Source: Lumbricus rubellus
Taxonomy: Eukaryota > Annelida > Clitellata > Crassiclitellata > Lumbricidae
NCBI GenBank assembly: GCA_945859605.1
Contig: OX243815.1
Location: forward strand, 44,202,237 to 44,266,236
Direction: 5' to 3'
DNA length: 64,000 bases
A model generated the notes under the pieces. That model saw nothing but the letters and a program-made list of their open reading frames with translations, was not told the origin of the DNA and did not search any database. Shown in pieces: positions 54,490-64,000 of this stretch (position 1 is its first letter; every line of letters starts with the position of its first letter). Both the position numbers and the translations under genes were made by a program.

Positions 54490-54685
54490 TCCATTCCACT
54501 GCTCACCTCCCACTCCCACTCCCCTTCCGCGTTCCCTCCCTTCTTCCTCTTCCTCCCCATCTCTTCCTTTCCCCTTCCTCCCCATACATCCCTTCCTCTT
54601 CTTCGTCTTCCTCCCCCATCCATTCCTTCCCCTTCTTCCTCTTCCTCCCCCATCCATCCACATCCTCTTCTTCCTCCTGTCGACC
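54490..54685. repeat. Polypyrimidine CCT/TTC tract
   Basis: CTTCCTCTTCCTCC-type units; the opposite strand bias to the purine tract at 54010-54360. Confidence 0.93.
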
Positions 54686-54886
54686 TATCCTTCCATTGAA
54701 CGCGCCTCTCATCTCGCAAAGCGCAAAGGCATCCATGATGAATCCTCAATTGAATTACACATCGTCAGGTCTCGCTTATTACTTCGCCAATTTCCGTGCA
54801 TAGAGTTCCAGCATAATTATATATAATATACATGTATATTTAATACATTGCGTATATATATATATACACAAGCGTACATAATACAT

Positions 54887-54933
54887 GTACATGGAAGATA
54901 CATAGATACATAAAATATGCATATATGTATATG

Positions 54934-54964
<31 letters not shown>

Positions 54965-55110
54965 ATACATGGATACAGACGCGTGTATCGACTGGTACAT
55001 ATATACATGGAAGATACATAGATATATGAAATATGCATATATGTATATGTACATGTATATATATTATATATATATATATGGATACAGACGCGTGTATCGA
55101 CTGGTACTGT
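54887..55110. repeat. Tandem duplication of about 110-118 bp with TA arrays
   Basis: Two copies of ACATGGAAGATACATAGATA ... GGATACAGACGCGTGTATCG, each with its own TA array in the middle. Confidence 0.9.
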
Positions 55111-55352
55111 ACACACGCATATGGCGACATTGTGCACATGTATTTTTATATGTTCAGGTGAACATGATGTATATCGTTCATACAGGATACAAACACATTA
55201 TTAAACCAATTAGTTTTCTTTGCACGATTCCTGCCGAAGAAATTATAGCATTACTCAGCACTAAATAGACCTATTGCACAAAGTACTGGACCATTATTGG
55301 TATCATTCCAATACTGGATTAAATGAGTAATAATATTATTCATGTAATGCTG

Positions 55353-55586
55353 GTGTTTGTTTGTATTTGCACCTGTTATAGTGCCCCTTCACATCCCTCA
55401 CTATTCAGAGGCGCTCCGGAATGCAGCGCGAACACTGCAATAGAGTTTCACTCCGAAGCGCTGAGCAATTGCGAGTGAAGAACTTGCCCAAGGTCCCTAT
55501 AATAAGCGTCGACTTGAGGTGGATTCGAACCTGCAACCCTTCGGCTGCAAGGCGACGAACATACCCACTATACACCATAGCGCCCC
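55353..55586 (-). mobile_element. tRNA-derived SINE (family 1), full length
   Basis: Minus strand: GGGGCGCTATGGTGTATAGT head, B box GGTTCGAATCC, GGGACCTTGGGCAAGTTC, GGAGCGCCTCTGAATAG tail, GGGGCACTATAAC, then a short CAAACA end. No clear TSD. Confidence 0.85.
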
Positions 55587-56043
55587 ACATTGGAAATGAC
55601 GATGGGCGGTATAATAAACTCAGTCTACTGTACTCAAAGGGTACAACTGTACAACTCACTCAGAAAAGATTCACTCCATGGATACACAGACTGTAGAGTC
55701 CACAGTGCATACAGGCAGGATTCTGGAACAATACAGTATAATAGTGTAATAATTTATTATAATTATGTATTATACTATAATAGGCCTAAGACATAATTTT
55801 TGGAGCACATCTCCAAGCATAGACTATAATAGAGGCGCTGATTTCAGTATTCTGGCAACAGCATTTAATTCTGGAATTCATTGTTACAGTACCCTTTATT
55901 AAAACAGAAATCATGTATTTTTTTGTATTTGAAGACTTTAATGTGGTAGCGGATGACACGAATGACTTGTTATCAAGTCGATCACTTACCGTTCTGATGG
56001 AGTCGAGTTTCAGTGCACTTGTACCAGCTGTTGACTAGTCATC
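55587..56043. other. Unique AT-rich DNA
   Basis: TAGGCCTA at 55781; no gene. Confidence 0.4.
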
Positions 56044-56160
56044 GCTACTCAAGAACCAAGCGCGGGGACTCTGCTTATTGACGAGCGCGATGTCGTGTCG
56101 GGTCGGAAGTGCTGTCCAGAGATGTCCAGTGGTCAGCCAAGTACTGTGGCCAGAGACACT
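56044..56160 (-). repeat. Retroposon tail family B copy, diverged
   Basis: TGCTTATTGACGAGCGCGATG and GTGCTGTCCAGAGATGTCCA parallel the family B landmarks at 38855 and 52390. Confidence 0.4.
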
Positions 56161-56261
56161 AGAGAAAGAGAGGCGGTATATCTATATGCACTTAAGTATA
56201 TTGAGCCATTATTCATGCCCGTATATCATACGCGACTATGAGCAGGCGTATTTAATATACC

Positions 56262-56478
56262 ATTTATTGACATTGCAAGAGCATACAAATGACCCGAACA
56301 TATGCGTATTCATATACGCATAGGGAATATTTATGATTGAAACAGTCCGGACTCGCATATAAGACGCATTCGTATATAAGACGAATTCGTATATAAGACG
56401 CCTCCGTGTATAACACGCACTTGTATATATGATGTGTCCGTATATAAGACGCCTCCGCGTATAACACGCACTTATATG
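56262..56478. repeat. Dispersed element C, copy 1, with TATATAAGACGC tandem units
   Basis: Shares with 59222-59475 a leading GCATACAAATGA..CGAACA segment and AATATTTATGATTGA, then several 15-17-bp units of the form CGTATATAAGACGCATT or CGTATATAACACGCACT. Confidence 0.8.
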
Positions 56479-57532
56479 AAGGCACCGTAAGAACGAATTT
56501 ATGTCTTTCTGAATCTCTCTTTATGTCACTCGGTCAGTAGTTTCCTCTTTCTCTGCGAGTCCATCGTTTTCTCAGTCCTTTCTCCGCTACTTTTTGTTTT
56601 CGTCTCCGGTCCATTTGGGACAAGACAGTTCGCCGATCTCTGACCCGACCGCATTCCAGTCGACCTGACCACAAAACAACTGCGCAACGTTCATTCCAAT
56701 CGGTCTGATCGTATTTATGCTAATCCGGACACAAGAGATGGAGAAATGGAACGGTGATGAAGTTATCCGGAAGAAAACAGATAGATGAAGATATAAGATA
56801 ATGAGATGGATAGGGAAGGGGTGGAGATAACGATATGCAGAAGAGTGACGAAGGAATGATGGAGTGATTAAAATGTACAATGGAAGAGGAAGAGAAGCCC
56901 TGGAGGCTGGAAGTGAGAGAAGAGAGAATCAGAGCAGGATAAAGGGGAAAAGGAAGTGAGGAAAGAGAGATATCTCAGCTGGAGATATGGAATTTGGAGG
57001 AAAGGGAGATGGAAATGATGAAGATATGGCGTCAGAAAGATGAATAGAAGTCATGAATTTATTTTGTTCAGTGGAGACAGAAGTTGAAGAATTGAATGAT
57101 AATACATAAAGAGAGTATGGGTGAAGATTGGCAGTTGGGACAAAGACCTAACGACAATGGAATGTTGGGATCCAAGAAAAAGAGAAAAAACGATGAAGAC
57201 ATGGGATGAGGAGGAAAAGATAAAGCAAGAAAAGGATGTGGTAAAAGAAACGGGAAGACGTTTGCAGAAAGGCTGTGCTTCGATTGCAACACGAATGCAT
57301 TTTAGAACGCAATGCAAAACAAAACAACCCGCGGAGAGGAATCCCTGGGGAGTTTGGATGATTCCCTTCTGGGTCCTGGAATGACTTCCTGCCTGGAGGA
57401 AATGGAAAATAAGTCCACTTGCAGTTGTTAGTGGAGATGGATCACGAAATACGTGACACGAATTATTATCACAAGTTGATAAACTTTTTAAGGAAAACCA
57501 GGTACATAAAATTATTCCAGAATGGTTGAAGA
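56479..57532. other. Unique DNA, purine-rich in part
   Basis: Plus strand is GA-rich at 56880-57260. No supported gene; long frames lack family motifs. Confidence 0.4.
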
Positions 57533-57690
57533 CTGACTGACTGACTGACTGACTGACTGACTGACCAATATGCAGATGCACATTGCTGGCCGGCTGGCCT
57601 GCTGCCTGACCGGCCAACCGTCTGGCAGACAGACAGACAAACAGACAGACATACAAACAGACAGACAGGGACTGACTGTCCGACCGACTG
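57533..57690. repeat. (GACT)n and (GACA)n short arrays
   Basis: GACT at 57533-57563; GACA-type at 57625-57670. Confidence 0.9.
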
Positions 57691-57789
57691 ACAGTGACAC
57701 TGTCATTACTTTGACTCTGGATTCCTTTAAAGCGCACATGACTGTTGAGCGGTTTGGCTGAATTTCCTCACGTAACGAAGTCCAGATGC

Positions 57790-58262
57790 CATCCTTCCTT
57801 CCTCCTCCTCCTCCTCCTCCTCCTCCTCCTCCTCCTCCTCTTCCCTTTCTCCATCCCTCATTCCTTCCTTTCCTCCATCCAAGCGTCCTTCCTTCAACCC
57901 ACCGTCCTTTATGCCGAGATCCCACACGTCCGTCCATCCGTTATTCCCTCCTTCCATCCTTCCACCAGTCCTCCCTTCTGTTCGACCTTCCGTCCTTCCT
58001 TTCATCCGTCCGTCCTTACATCCCCTATCCGCTCTTCCCTCCTTTCTTCCCTCCTTCCATCCTTCCACCAGTCCTTTTCTTCTGTCCGCCCTTCCCTCCT
58101 TTCTTCCCCCCATCCATCCTTCCATCAGTCCTTCCTTCTATCCCTCCATCCTTCCCTTCACCCCCCTCCATCTACCCATCCCTCCTTTCTTCCCTCCTCC
58201 CATCCATCCGTTTCCATTGGCATCCGCCATCTCCTGTCATCCGACCGATCCACTTCACTTCA
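57790..58262. repeat. Polypyrimidine CCT/CATCCTTC tract
   Basis: Pure CCT at 57803-57840, then TCCATCC/TCCTTCC-type degenerate units to the start of the minisatellite. Confidence 0.92.
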
Positions 58263-58282
58263 TAACCGGATGTCCTTGTCGT

Positions 58283-59085
58283 CAGTCTGTCCTTCTATAT
58301 CCGTCCGTCGTGTCAGTCTGCCCTTCTATCCGTCCGTCGTGTCAGTCTGCCCTTCTATCCGTCCGTCGTGTCAGTCTGTCCTTCTATCTGTCCGTCGTGT
58401 CAGTCTGTCCTTCTATCCGTCCGTCGTGTCAGTCTGTCCTTCTATCCGTCCGTCATGTCAGTCTGTCCTTCTATCCGTCCGTCGTGTCAGTCTGTCCTTC
58501 TATCCGTCCGTCGTGTCAGTCTGTCCTTCTATCCGTCCGTCATGTCAGTCTGTCCTTCTATCCGTCCGTCGTGTCAGTCTGTCCTTCTATCCGTCCGTCG
58601 TGTCAGTCTGTCCTTCTATCCGTCCGTCGTGTCAGTCTGTCCTTCTATCCGTCCGTCGTGTCAGTCTGTCCTTCTATCCGTCCGTCATGTCAGTCTGTCC
58701 TTCTATCCGTCCGTCGTGTCAGTCTGTCCTTCTATCCGTCCGTCGTGTCAGTCTGTCCTTCTATCCGTCCGTCATGTCAGTCTGTCCTTCTATCCGTCCG
58801 TCGTGTCAGTCTGCCCTTCTATCCGTCCGTCGTGTCAGTCTGTCCTTCTATCCGTCCGTCGTGTCAGTCTGTCCTTCTATCCGTCCGTCATGTCAGTCTG
58901 TCCTTCTATCCGTCCGTCGTGTCAGTCTGTCCTTCTATCCGTCCGTCGTGTCAGTCTGTCCTTCTATCCGTCCGTCATGTCAGTCTGTCCTTCTATCCGT
59001 CCGTCGTGTCAGTCTGTCCTTCTATCCGTCCGTCATGTCAGTCTGTCCTTCTATCCGTCCGTCGTGTCAGTCTGCCATTCTATTC
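58283..59085. repeat. 29-bp minisatellite, about 27 copies
   Basis: The unit starts GTGTCAGTCTGTCCTTCTAT and ends CCGTCCGTC. A G/A change at the unit junction (CGTGTC or CATGTC) alternates irregularly. No stop arises in any plus frame, so three overlapping 260-457-codon frames exist with the same 29-residue-periodic peptide. These are not called genes. Confidence 0.97.
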
Positions 59086-59221
59086 GTCCGTGTCTGTATG
59101 GCCGTGTCCCTGCAGTAGGGGAAGACGAGCTGCGTGGGAACGATGTCTAGATTGGAAGGCGGAACTCAGGATTGAACATATCAGGAATTCTTTAAGAGGT
59201 TAGACATTGGAGTGGAGAGCC

Positions 59222-59475
59222 CTGCCCATCTATCATATAATCTATTATCTATTCACACTTCAAGAACATACAAATGATCTGAACAAATGTGTATTCATAT
59301 ACGTATAAGAAATATTTATGATTGATGCACACCTGATCCTTGTATAAGACACATACGTAGGCTATATAACACGCATTCGTATATAACACGCCTCCGTATA
59401 TAACACGCACTTGGCTGTTGATCTATATGATGTGCTCGTATATAAGGCGCATCCATATATAAGCCGCATTTGTAT
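59222..59475. repeat. Dispersed element C, copy 2
   Basis: Same order of landmarks as 56262-56478: ACATACAAATGATCTGAACA, AATATTTATGATTGATGCA, then TATATAACACGC / TATATAAGGCGC units. Confidence 0.8.
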
Positions 59476-59501
59476 AAAATCAAATACATATGTAAGACGT
59501 A

Positions 59502-59546
<45 letters not shown>

Positions 59547-59705
59547 ATCATGTATGTGTGTATAGTATATATTATTGGTACATGTATAATATATAAGCGA
59601 TATATAAGGACTAAACATCAATAGATAGTGCCTAACAGTTCCAACTGCAGCATACATTCTCGAGAGTACTGTACGTATGCGAACCCGCGCAATTGGTGAC
59701 CGCAA
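59476..59705. repeat. TA-rich sequence
   Basis: TA arrays at 59505-59547, otherwise unique. Confidence 0.7.
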
Positions 59706-59800
59706 TCTACAAGCTTCTAAAGCGCCGCTCAAAAGTCAATCGCGCGGCATCAGCTTATTCACGAGTGTTGTGTCTAGTCAGAGGGGGGCACACAGAATGA
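59706..59800 (-). repeat. Retroposon tail family B copy
   Basis: AAGCTTCTAAAGCGCCGCTC, CATCAGCTTATTCACGAGTG and GTCAGAGGGGGGCACACAG, parallel to 38826-38940. Confidence 0.55.
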
Positions 59801-60657
59801 GGTACGACGAGTTTAAGTCACACAGAGCTGACAATGAAGGGCAAAGAGAGAAGGAAATCGATCAGACAAACTAAGCGACCTTTGACTCTTTGATACTTCA
59901 TCAAGCACTGTTGTCAATCTTTCACTCGATCGAACTAATTGACAATTCAATCTGATATAAAGGATTGGTGTTTTCGAAAAAAAGTATCATCTTATTGCGT
60001 TGGAATGCAACACTATAATAACCATGGCTACTTATTTATGCTAAACGAAATAACACGTGACAAGCGTTTTTCTATGTGTTTATAATTATGTGCAACGATG
60101 CATGCATGCATGTATTAATAAATGCGCAAGTATGTAAACATGTATATGTAGGTAAATATAGTATGTGAGCATGAGCGCATGCATGCGTGTGCGGAAGTAC
60201 ATGTATGTACGTATACATATATAGATCTATGCGCATGTGTATGATTGCGTGTACATGCGTACAAAGCCGTGCATATATATTCATGTGAATGCATAGTTGC
60301 ATACGCATGTATTATAATTTATATGTTCATGCTTGCAAGTAGGTAAGTACCGGTAAGTATATTCTTTAATATAACCAGCTGCAAAACAGCACTCTGGTGA
60401 ACAAGTATCTCATATAAAAATTCACATAAACTAAGACATAAAAAATATCAACAATAGTTACAAAACAAAGCATTATGTATGCAAGTAAGTATGCATGCAC
60501 AATGCACATATATATATACATTTATACATGTACGGATACGTGCAATCATACATTCATTCACGTTCGTATGAAGCAGGATGCATACATTTAGTCTGTAACC
60601 AATACTTCTGTAGCCATCTACATGTACATGTACATGTAGTGGTCAGTTCGTTTTCAG
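59801..60657. other. Unique AT-rich DNA with degenerate GTAT/GCAT repeats
   Basis: Degenerate repeats at about 60090-60330. No gene supported. Confidence 0.45.
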
Positions 60658-60828
60658 AGCACGTTCAACGATGCAGTGGAGACTGTGCAGGGCGTCTGCG
60701 GGTCGCGCAACAGGGACTACTCGTTCCACACAGGAAACGCGCTCGTGCAAAGCGTTCTCGTATCTGGCGTGTTCACGATACGAATCGCTGGGTCGCTCTT
60801 CCTTTTATTTATGCTCGGTGTCTATTAA
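60658..60828 (+). CDS. Weak candidate for a last coding exon
   Basis: A TTCGTTTTCAG acceptor-like site is followed by 56 codons and a TAA at 60826-60828. AATAAA overlaps the stop (60827-60832). The peptide contains FNDAVETVQGVCGSRNRDYS and ends in a hydrophobic IAGSLFLLFMLGVY that could anchor in a membrane. Codons beginning with G are frequent. Against it: the other two plus frames are also open here, no family is recognised, and no upstream exon in phase 0 was found. Confidence 0.2.
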   Translation, partial: STFNDAVETVQGVCGSRNRDYSFHTGNALVQSVLVSGVFTIRIAGSLFLLFMLGVY

Positions 60829-60832
60829 TAAA

Positions 60833-61513
60833 ACGCCCGCCGTGAAAATCCCTCCGCGAGCCATTGACCGTATGGCGCGGTCGAGATAAGCAACCGGTCT
60901 CTCGGAGAGTCGAGTCGGCGCATCGAGCATAAATCATAAGTCATATCTTGTGACCGCTTATTGTTGTGTAAAACTCGATGAATGGACGAAGGATAGAATG
61001 AAAGAATGAAAGAACGAAAGAATGCGTGCGTGAATGAAAAAATGAAGCGAATGCAAAAGAGAATGAATGAATGAATGAATGAATGAATGAATGAATGAAT
61101 GAATGAATGAATGAATAGTTGATTGCCTTGATCATTAAAAGGTTGGACGAATCACTGACTGGCTGACTGACTGTGAGACTGACTTACTGAGCGATTGAGA
61201 GACTGACTGATTGACTGACTGACTGACTGACTGACTGACTGGCTGGCTGGCTAAGCGACTGACTAACTGACTGGCTGGCTAAGCGACTGACTGAGTAACT
61301 GCGTGATTGAGTGACTGAAAGACTGTGTATGTGACTGGTCCATGCATCTTTCTATTTGTCTCTCGCTCAAAAATTACGGTCTTCATTTCTTAGTTTATCC
61401 GTGTGTCTATCTATCTGTCTTTCTCTCTATCTGTTCGTCTGTTTGTCTCTCTATCTGTCTTTCTGCCTGTCTGTCTGTCTGTCTAACTCTTATTAGCAAA
61501 CTAACTATCTACA
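60833..61513. repeat. Unique DNA with (GAAT)n, (GACT)n and CTGT arrays
   Basis: GAAT at 61060-61117; GACT/GGCT at 61155-61290; CTGT-type at 61405-61485. Confidence 0.8.
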
Positions 61514-62680
61514 CAGGGTGCGCCAAAAAAAGACCCCCTAGGTTTTTTGCCAATATCTTGGCCAAAATTAAGAATTTTCAAATGAAATTTTACAGGCTTA
61601 TAGACAATTTATATTAACATATGATGGCCAGATTTTATCAAAATTATTCAAACAGAACAAAAGTTATGCCACTTTTAGGGAGGTCACCCCCCGTTTTTTG
61701 ACGTTTCAAAAACGAAACGCAGTTTTTTAAAGGTTTTTTGCGAATATCTTGGCCAAAAATAAAAATATCGAAATGAAATTTTACAGTCTTATAGACAATT
61801 CATACCTACACATGGTGGCCGGATTTCATCACAATATTTAAAACTGAACAAAAGTTATGCCACTTTTAGTGAGACCACCCACCGTTTTTTGACGTTTCAA
61901 AAACGAAACGCAACAAAAAGTGACAAAAACACGATTTTTAAGTCTCATCACAAATAACTGTTGTCAAATGAGCTTGGTAGTGCTTCACAACTTGTGTTCA
62001 ATGTGCCCACCACCCGTGCCAAAACTTATTTTGAGTCTCTATGCAGAGTTCTTGATGGACCTGTTGACTATCTGAAAGATTCCTTATTATTTCTTATTTT
62101 AAGAATTTGATTGTCATCTTGCTAAGTGACTTCTCAGTGACGTGCAGCTACGCTGGTACCCTGTTTATTTCTTAAATAGTAATAATAATGATCATCTGTC
62201 AATATCAAGGCTATTTTATAATAATTATTTGAGATGCGACTTAATAAAATCGTGTTTTTGCTGCGTTACGTCTTTGAATTGTCAAAAATTGGGGGGTGAC
62301 CTTACTAAAAGTGGTATAACTTTTGTTGTTTTGGAAATATTTTGATGAAATCTGACCATCATATGCAGATATGAATTGTCTTTAAGCCTGTAAAATTTCA
62401 TTACGATATTCGTACTTTTGGCCAAGATATTGGCCAGAATAATTAGATTGAATTATTATTACGTTTTGTTGCGTCGCGTTTTTGAATCGTCAAAAAACGG
62501 TGGGTGACCTCCCTAAAAGTGGCATAATTTTTGTTCTGTTTGAAATATTTTGATGAAATCTGGCCATCATGTGTAAATATGAATTGTCTTTAAGACAGTA
62601 AAATTTCATCTCAAAATTCTTACTTTTGGTCAAGATATTGGCAAAAATCTTAGGGGGGGTCTTTTTTTTGGCGCACCCTG
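61514..62680. mobile_element. Foldback-type DNA element with duplicated arms, 1167 bp
   Basis: Ends CAGGGTGCGCCAAAAAAAGA / TCTTTTTTTTGGCGCACCCTG, flanked by TACA at 61510-61513 and 62681-62684 (possible 4-bp TSD). Each arm holds two tandem subrepeats of about 190 bp: left anchors GGTTTTTTGC at 61541 and 61732; right arm inverted, at about 62275-62450 and 62460-62650. Shared anchors are ATCTTGGCCAAAA, AAATTTTACAG, ATTTCATCA, AAAGTTATGCCACTTTTAG and CGTTTTTTGACG. The middle (about 61920-62250) is unique. No transposase motif; superfamily unassigned. Confidence 0.87.
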
Positions 62681-62934
62681 TACATGTAGCTAGCTAACTA
62701 TATCACCATAAATCTATCTCTCTCGGTCTCTGTTCATAAATACTTGATGCTGATCCTTGGCCAAGTGCTTCCTGTTAACACATTCGAAGCCCCTCATCAT
62801 AGCCGACACCTGCTAAGCTCGCGCGCTCTCCCCTCTCAACCCCCCCCCCCACAGCGGCGGCGGATCTGGCAAAGCAGCGATTACAGAAGACGAAGAGAGA
62901 GTTGATCATCTTATTTCCTGACATCTTCATCATC
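62681..62934. other. Unique DNA
   Basis: No gene or element recognised. Confidence 0.4.
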
Positions 62935-63000
62935 GTCGTCGTCGTCGTCTTCATCGTCATAATCTTCGCTCGAATCGTCGTCGTCGTCGTCGTTGCATCA
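62935..63000. repeat. (CGT)n trinucleotide array
   Basis: CATCGTCGTCGTCG units with interruptions. Confidence 0.9.
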
Positions 63001-63134
63001 ATAAATAACGATGGTATGACTATTCAGCTGACGAAGAGACAGAGATGATACATAGAACACGGATTTATATCGCAGCTCAAAACACGTCTTAAGCGACGAC
63101 GACGATGATGAGGATGAGGATGATCCTGTGGTTT

Positions 63135-63187
63135 ATTCATTCATTCGGACAATTTATTACAGCGCCACGTCAGGAAGCCCACTCAGT
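63135..63187 (-). mobile_element. LINE/SINE tail remnant
   Basis: Minus strand CACTGAGTGGGCTTCCTGACG ... GGCGCTGTAATAAATTG, then GAAT-type units: a diverged LINE tail with microsatellite. Confidence 0.5.
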
Positions 63188-63310
63188 GATGTGTGTGTGC
63201 GCGTGTGTGCGCGTGTGTTTGTGCGTGTTTGTATGTGTGTTTGTGTGTGCGTGCGTGTGCGAGTGTGCGTGTGCGTGCGCGTGTGTCTGTGGGTTGGCGT
63301 GTATGTAAGG
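63188..63310. repeat. GT/GTGC microsatellite
   Basis: GTGTGTGCGC-type array, interrupted. Confidence 0.93.
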
Positions 63311-63499
63311 AAGTAAGGGGCGAATTACTAACTGCTTTCACGGGTTACATAATACTGGTGTGTGTATGCTTGTATGTGTGGGTAGGTATGTTTTTATGTA
63401 TGCGTGTAAGTATGTCTATGTGTTATAATTACGACGCCTTGATTGAACTTGTCTGCCTTCTATAGATGTCACGCAAGTCACATAATTATCTTTAGCTAT

Positions 63500-63573
63500 G
63501 GTTGTCTGCGGTGGGAGCGCCTCTGAGTAGGTCTCTTATATAAATTCCCCGAATAGATGAATGAATGAATGCA
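63500..63573 (+). mobile_element. LINE 3'-tail fragment
   Basis: Encodes GGSASE and a stop (GGGAGCGCCTCTGAGTAG), then a CTTATATAAATTC tail and (GAAT)n. It is the shortest recognisable copy of the 39.4-kb LINE 3' end. Confidence 0.7.
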
Positions 63574-63719
63574 TTGCTGTCTGTATGTGAGTATGCATAC
63601 AAGTGTGCATGCATGTAATTATGCATAGTATAATACTAGTATGCATGTATACTCTATGCATATGTATTCGTGTATGAGTGTGCAAGAATGTATGTATGTA
63701 TTGCACTGTGTTGTATCTA

Positions 63720-64000
63720 TAAATTTATAGAGCGCCTCTTACAATGTGCACTAAGGAGTTTCGCTTCCAGTGCGAGAGATCAATAGAAAAAAGGATCTTG
63801 AGACGGCGAAATAAGGCACTTCAATAATTGTAAGTATACAGGTATAACGCGTCGAAGGAAGCTGGTTCCACAGTGCAGAGCCAATGAAAGCAAATGCCTG
63901 CGCTTTAGAAATGGCAATTCCTAGCCATGTAGTCGAGTATTTAAGTAACTTTGATGTGGATTCATTCTGTTAGACAAAATGCAGAAGCAGAAATCGCGGT
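63720..64000 (-). mobile_element. LINE 3' end (CR1/L2-like), extends past the right edge
   Basis: The minus frame reads KAQAFAFIGSALWNQLPSTR (cf. RAFSVVGPS.WN.LP), later SRSFFLLISRTGSET with a stop. The tail is GAGGCGCTCTATAAATTTAT. More diverged than the copies at 36.9 and 39.4 kb. The 5' extent lies outside the window. Confidence 0.72.

Noticed and set aside
58283..59085. CRISPR-like direct repeats
   Set aside because: Units are contiguous without unique spacers; it is a minisatellite in eukaryotic DNA.
57745..59203. Frames of 260-457 codons with a repeated Ser/Val/Cys/Pro peptide
   Set aside because: Translation of a 29-bp minisatellite and neighbouring polypyrimidine DNA. All three frames are open and there is no non-repeat coding sequence.

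Overview
The window is a stretch of animal nuclear DNA, most likely from a marine invertebrate (an echinoderm or mollusc would fit, but this is not proven). Evidence for a eukaryote: two identical 74-nt tRNA-Asn(GTT) genes with pol III terminators, hAT DNA transposons with 8-bp target-site duplications (TSDs), 5'-truncated non-LTR retrotransposons, tRNA-derived SINEs, candidate spliced exons, and very abundant microsatellites and minisatellites. There are no bacterial-style operons. Almost every long open frame is a translated simple repeat and is not annotated as a gene.

Layout. 1-2.4 kb: the 5' coding part of a minus-strand ORF running off the left edge with a CCAAT/E-box upstream region, then two tRNA-Asn genes in a duplicated unit. 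2.4-24 kb: unique AT-rich DNA broken by microsatellites, three short hAT-type MITEs or MITE-like elements (4.6, 7.3, 18.1 kb), SINEs (5.7, 22-23 kb), a broken pseudogene of an unnamed invertebrate family (16.4-17.0 kb) and LINE tail fragments. 24-26 kb: a 23-bp minisatellite abutting a CpG-rich block with four ACTTCCGG/CCGGAAGT (ETS) sites and a TCTCGCGAGA palindrome, the best promoter candidate in the window. 26-40 kb: LINE 3' ends, a 630-bp GTAT array, foldback elements, minisatellites and long low-complexity tracts. 40.1 kb: a short first-exon candidate encoding a signal peptide and ending at a GTACGT donor. 41.6-42.3 kb: a 740-bp GGT tract. 42.8-48.3 kb: two transposon nests, a hAT inside a hAT and, next to it, a non-LTR retrotransposon split by a hAT that itself holds two MITEs. 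50-59.5 kb: minisatellites, segmental tandem duplications and dispersed repeats. 60.7 kb: a weak last-exon candidate. 61.5-62.7 kb: a foldback transposon with duplicated arms. 63-64 kb: LINE tails up to the right edge.

The clearest biology is transposon ecology. Termini and exact TSDs resolve insertion order; a MITE family shares its ends with a larger hAT; and SINEs share a 3' tail with the local LINE family, the arrangement known for MIR and L2. Many microsatellites sit directly on LINE or SINE 3' tails. I found no convincing multi-exon host gene and no undescribed functional system; the two exon candidates and the promoter block are the leads for a host gene.
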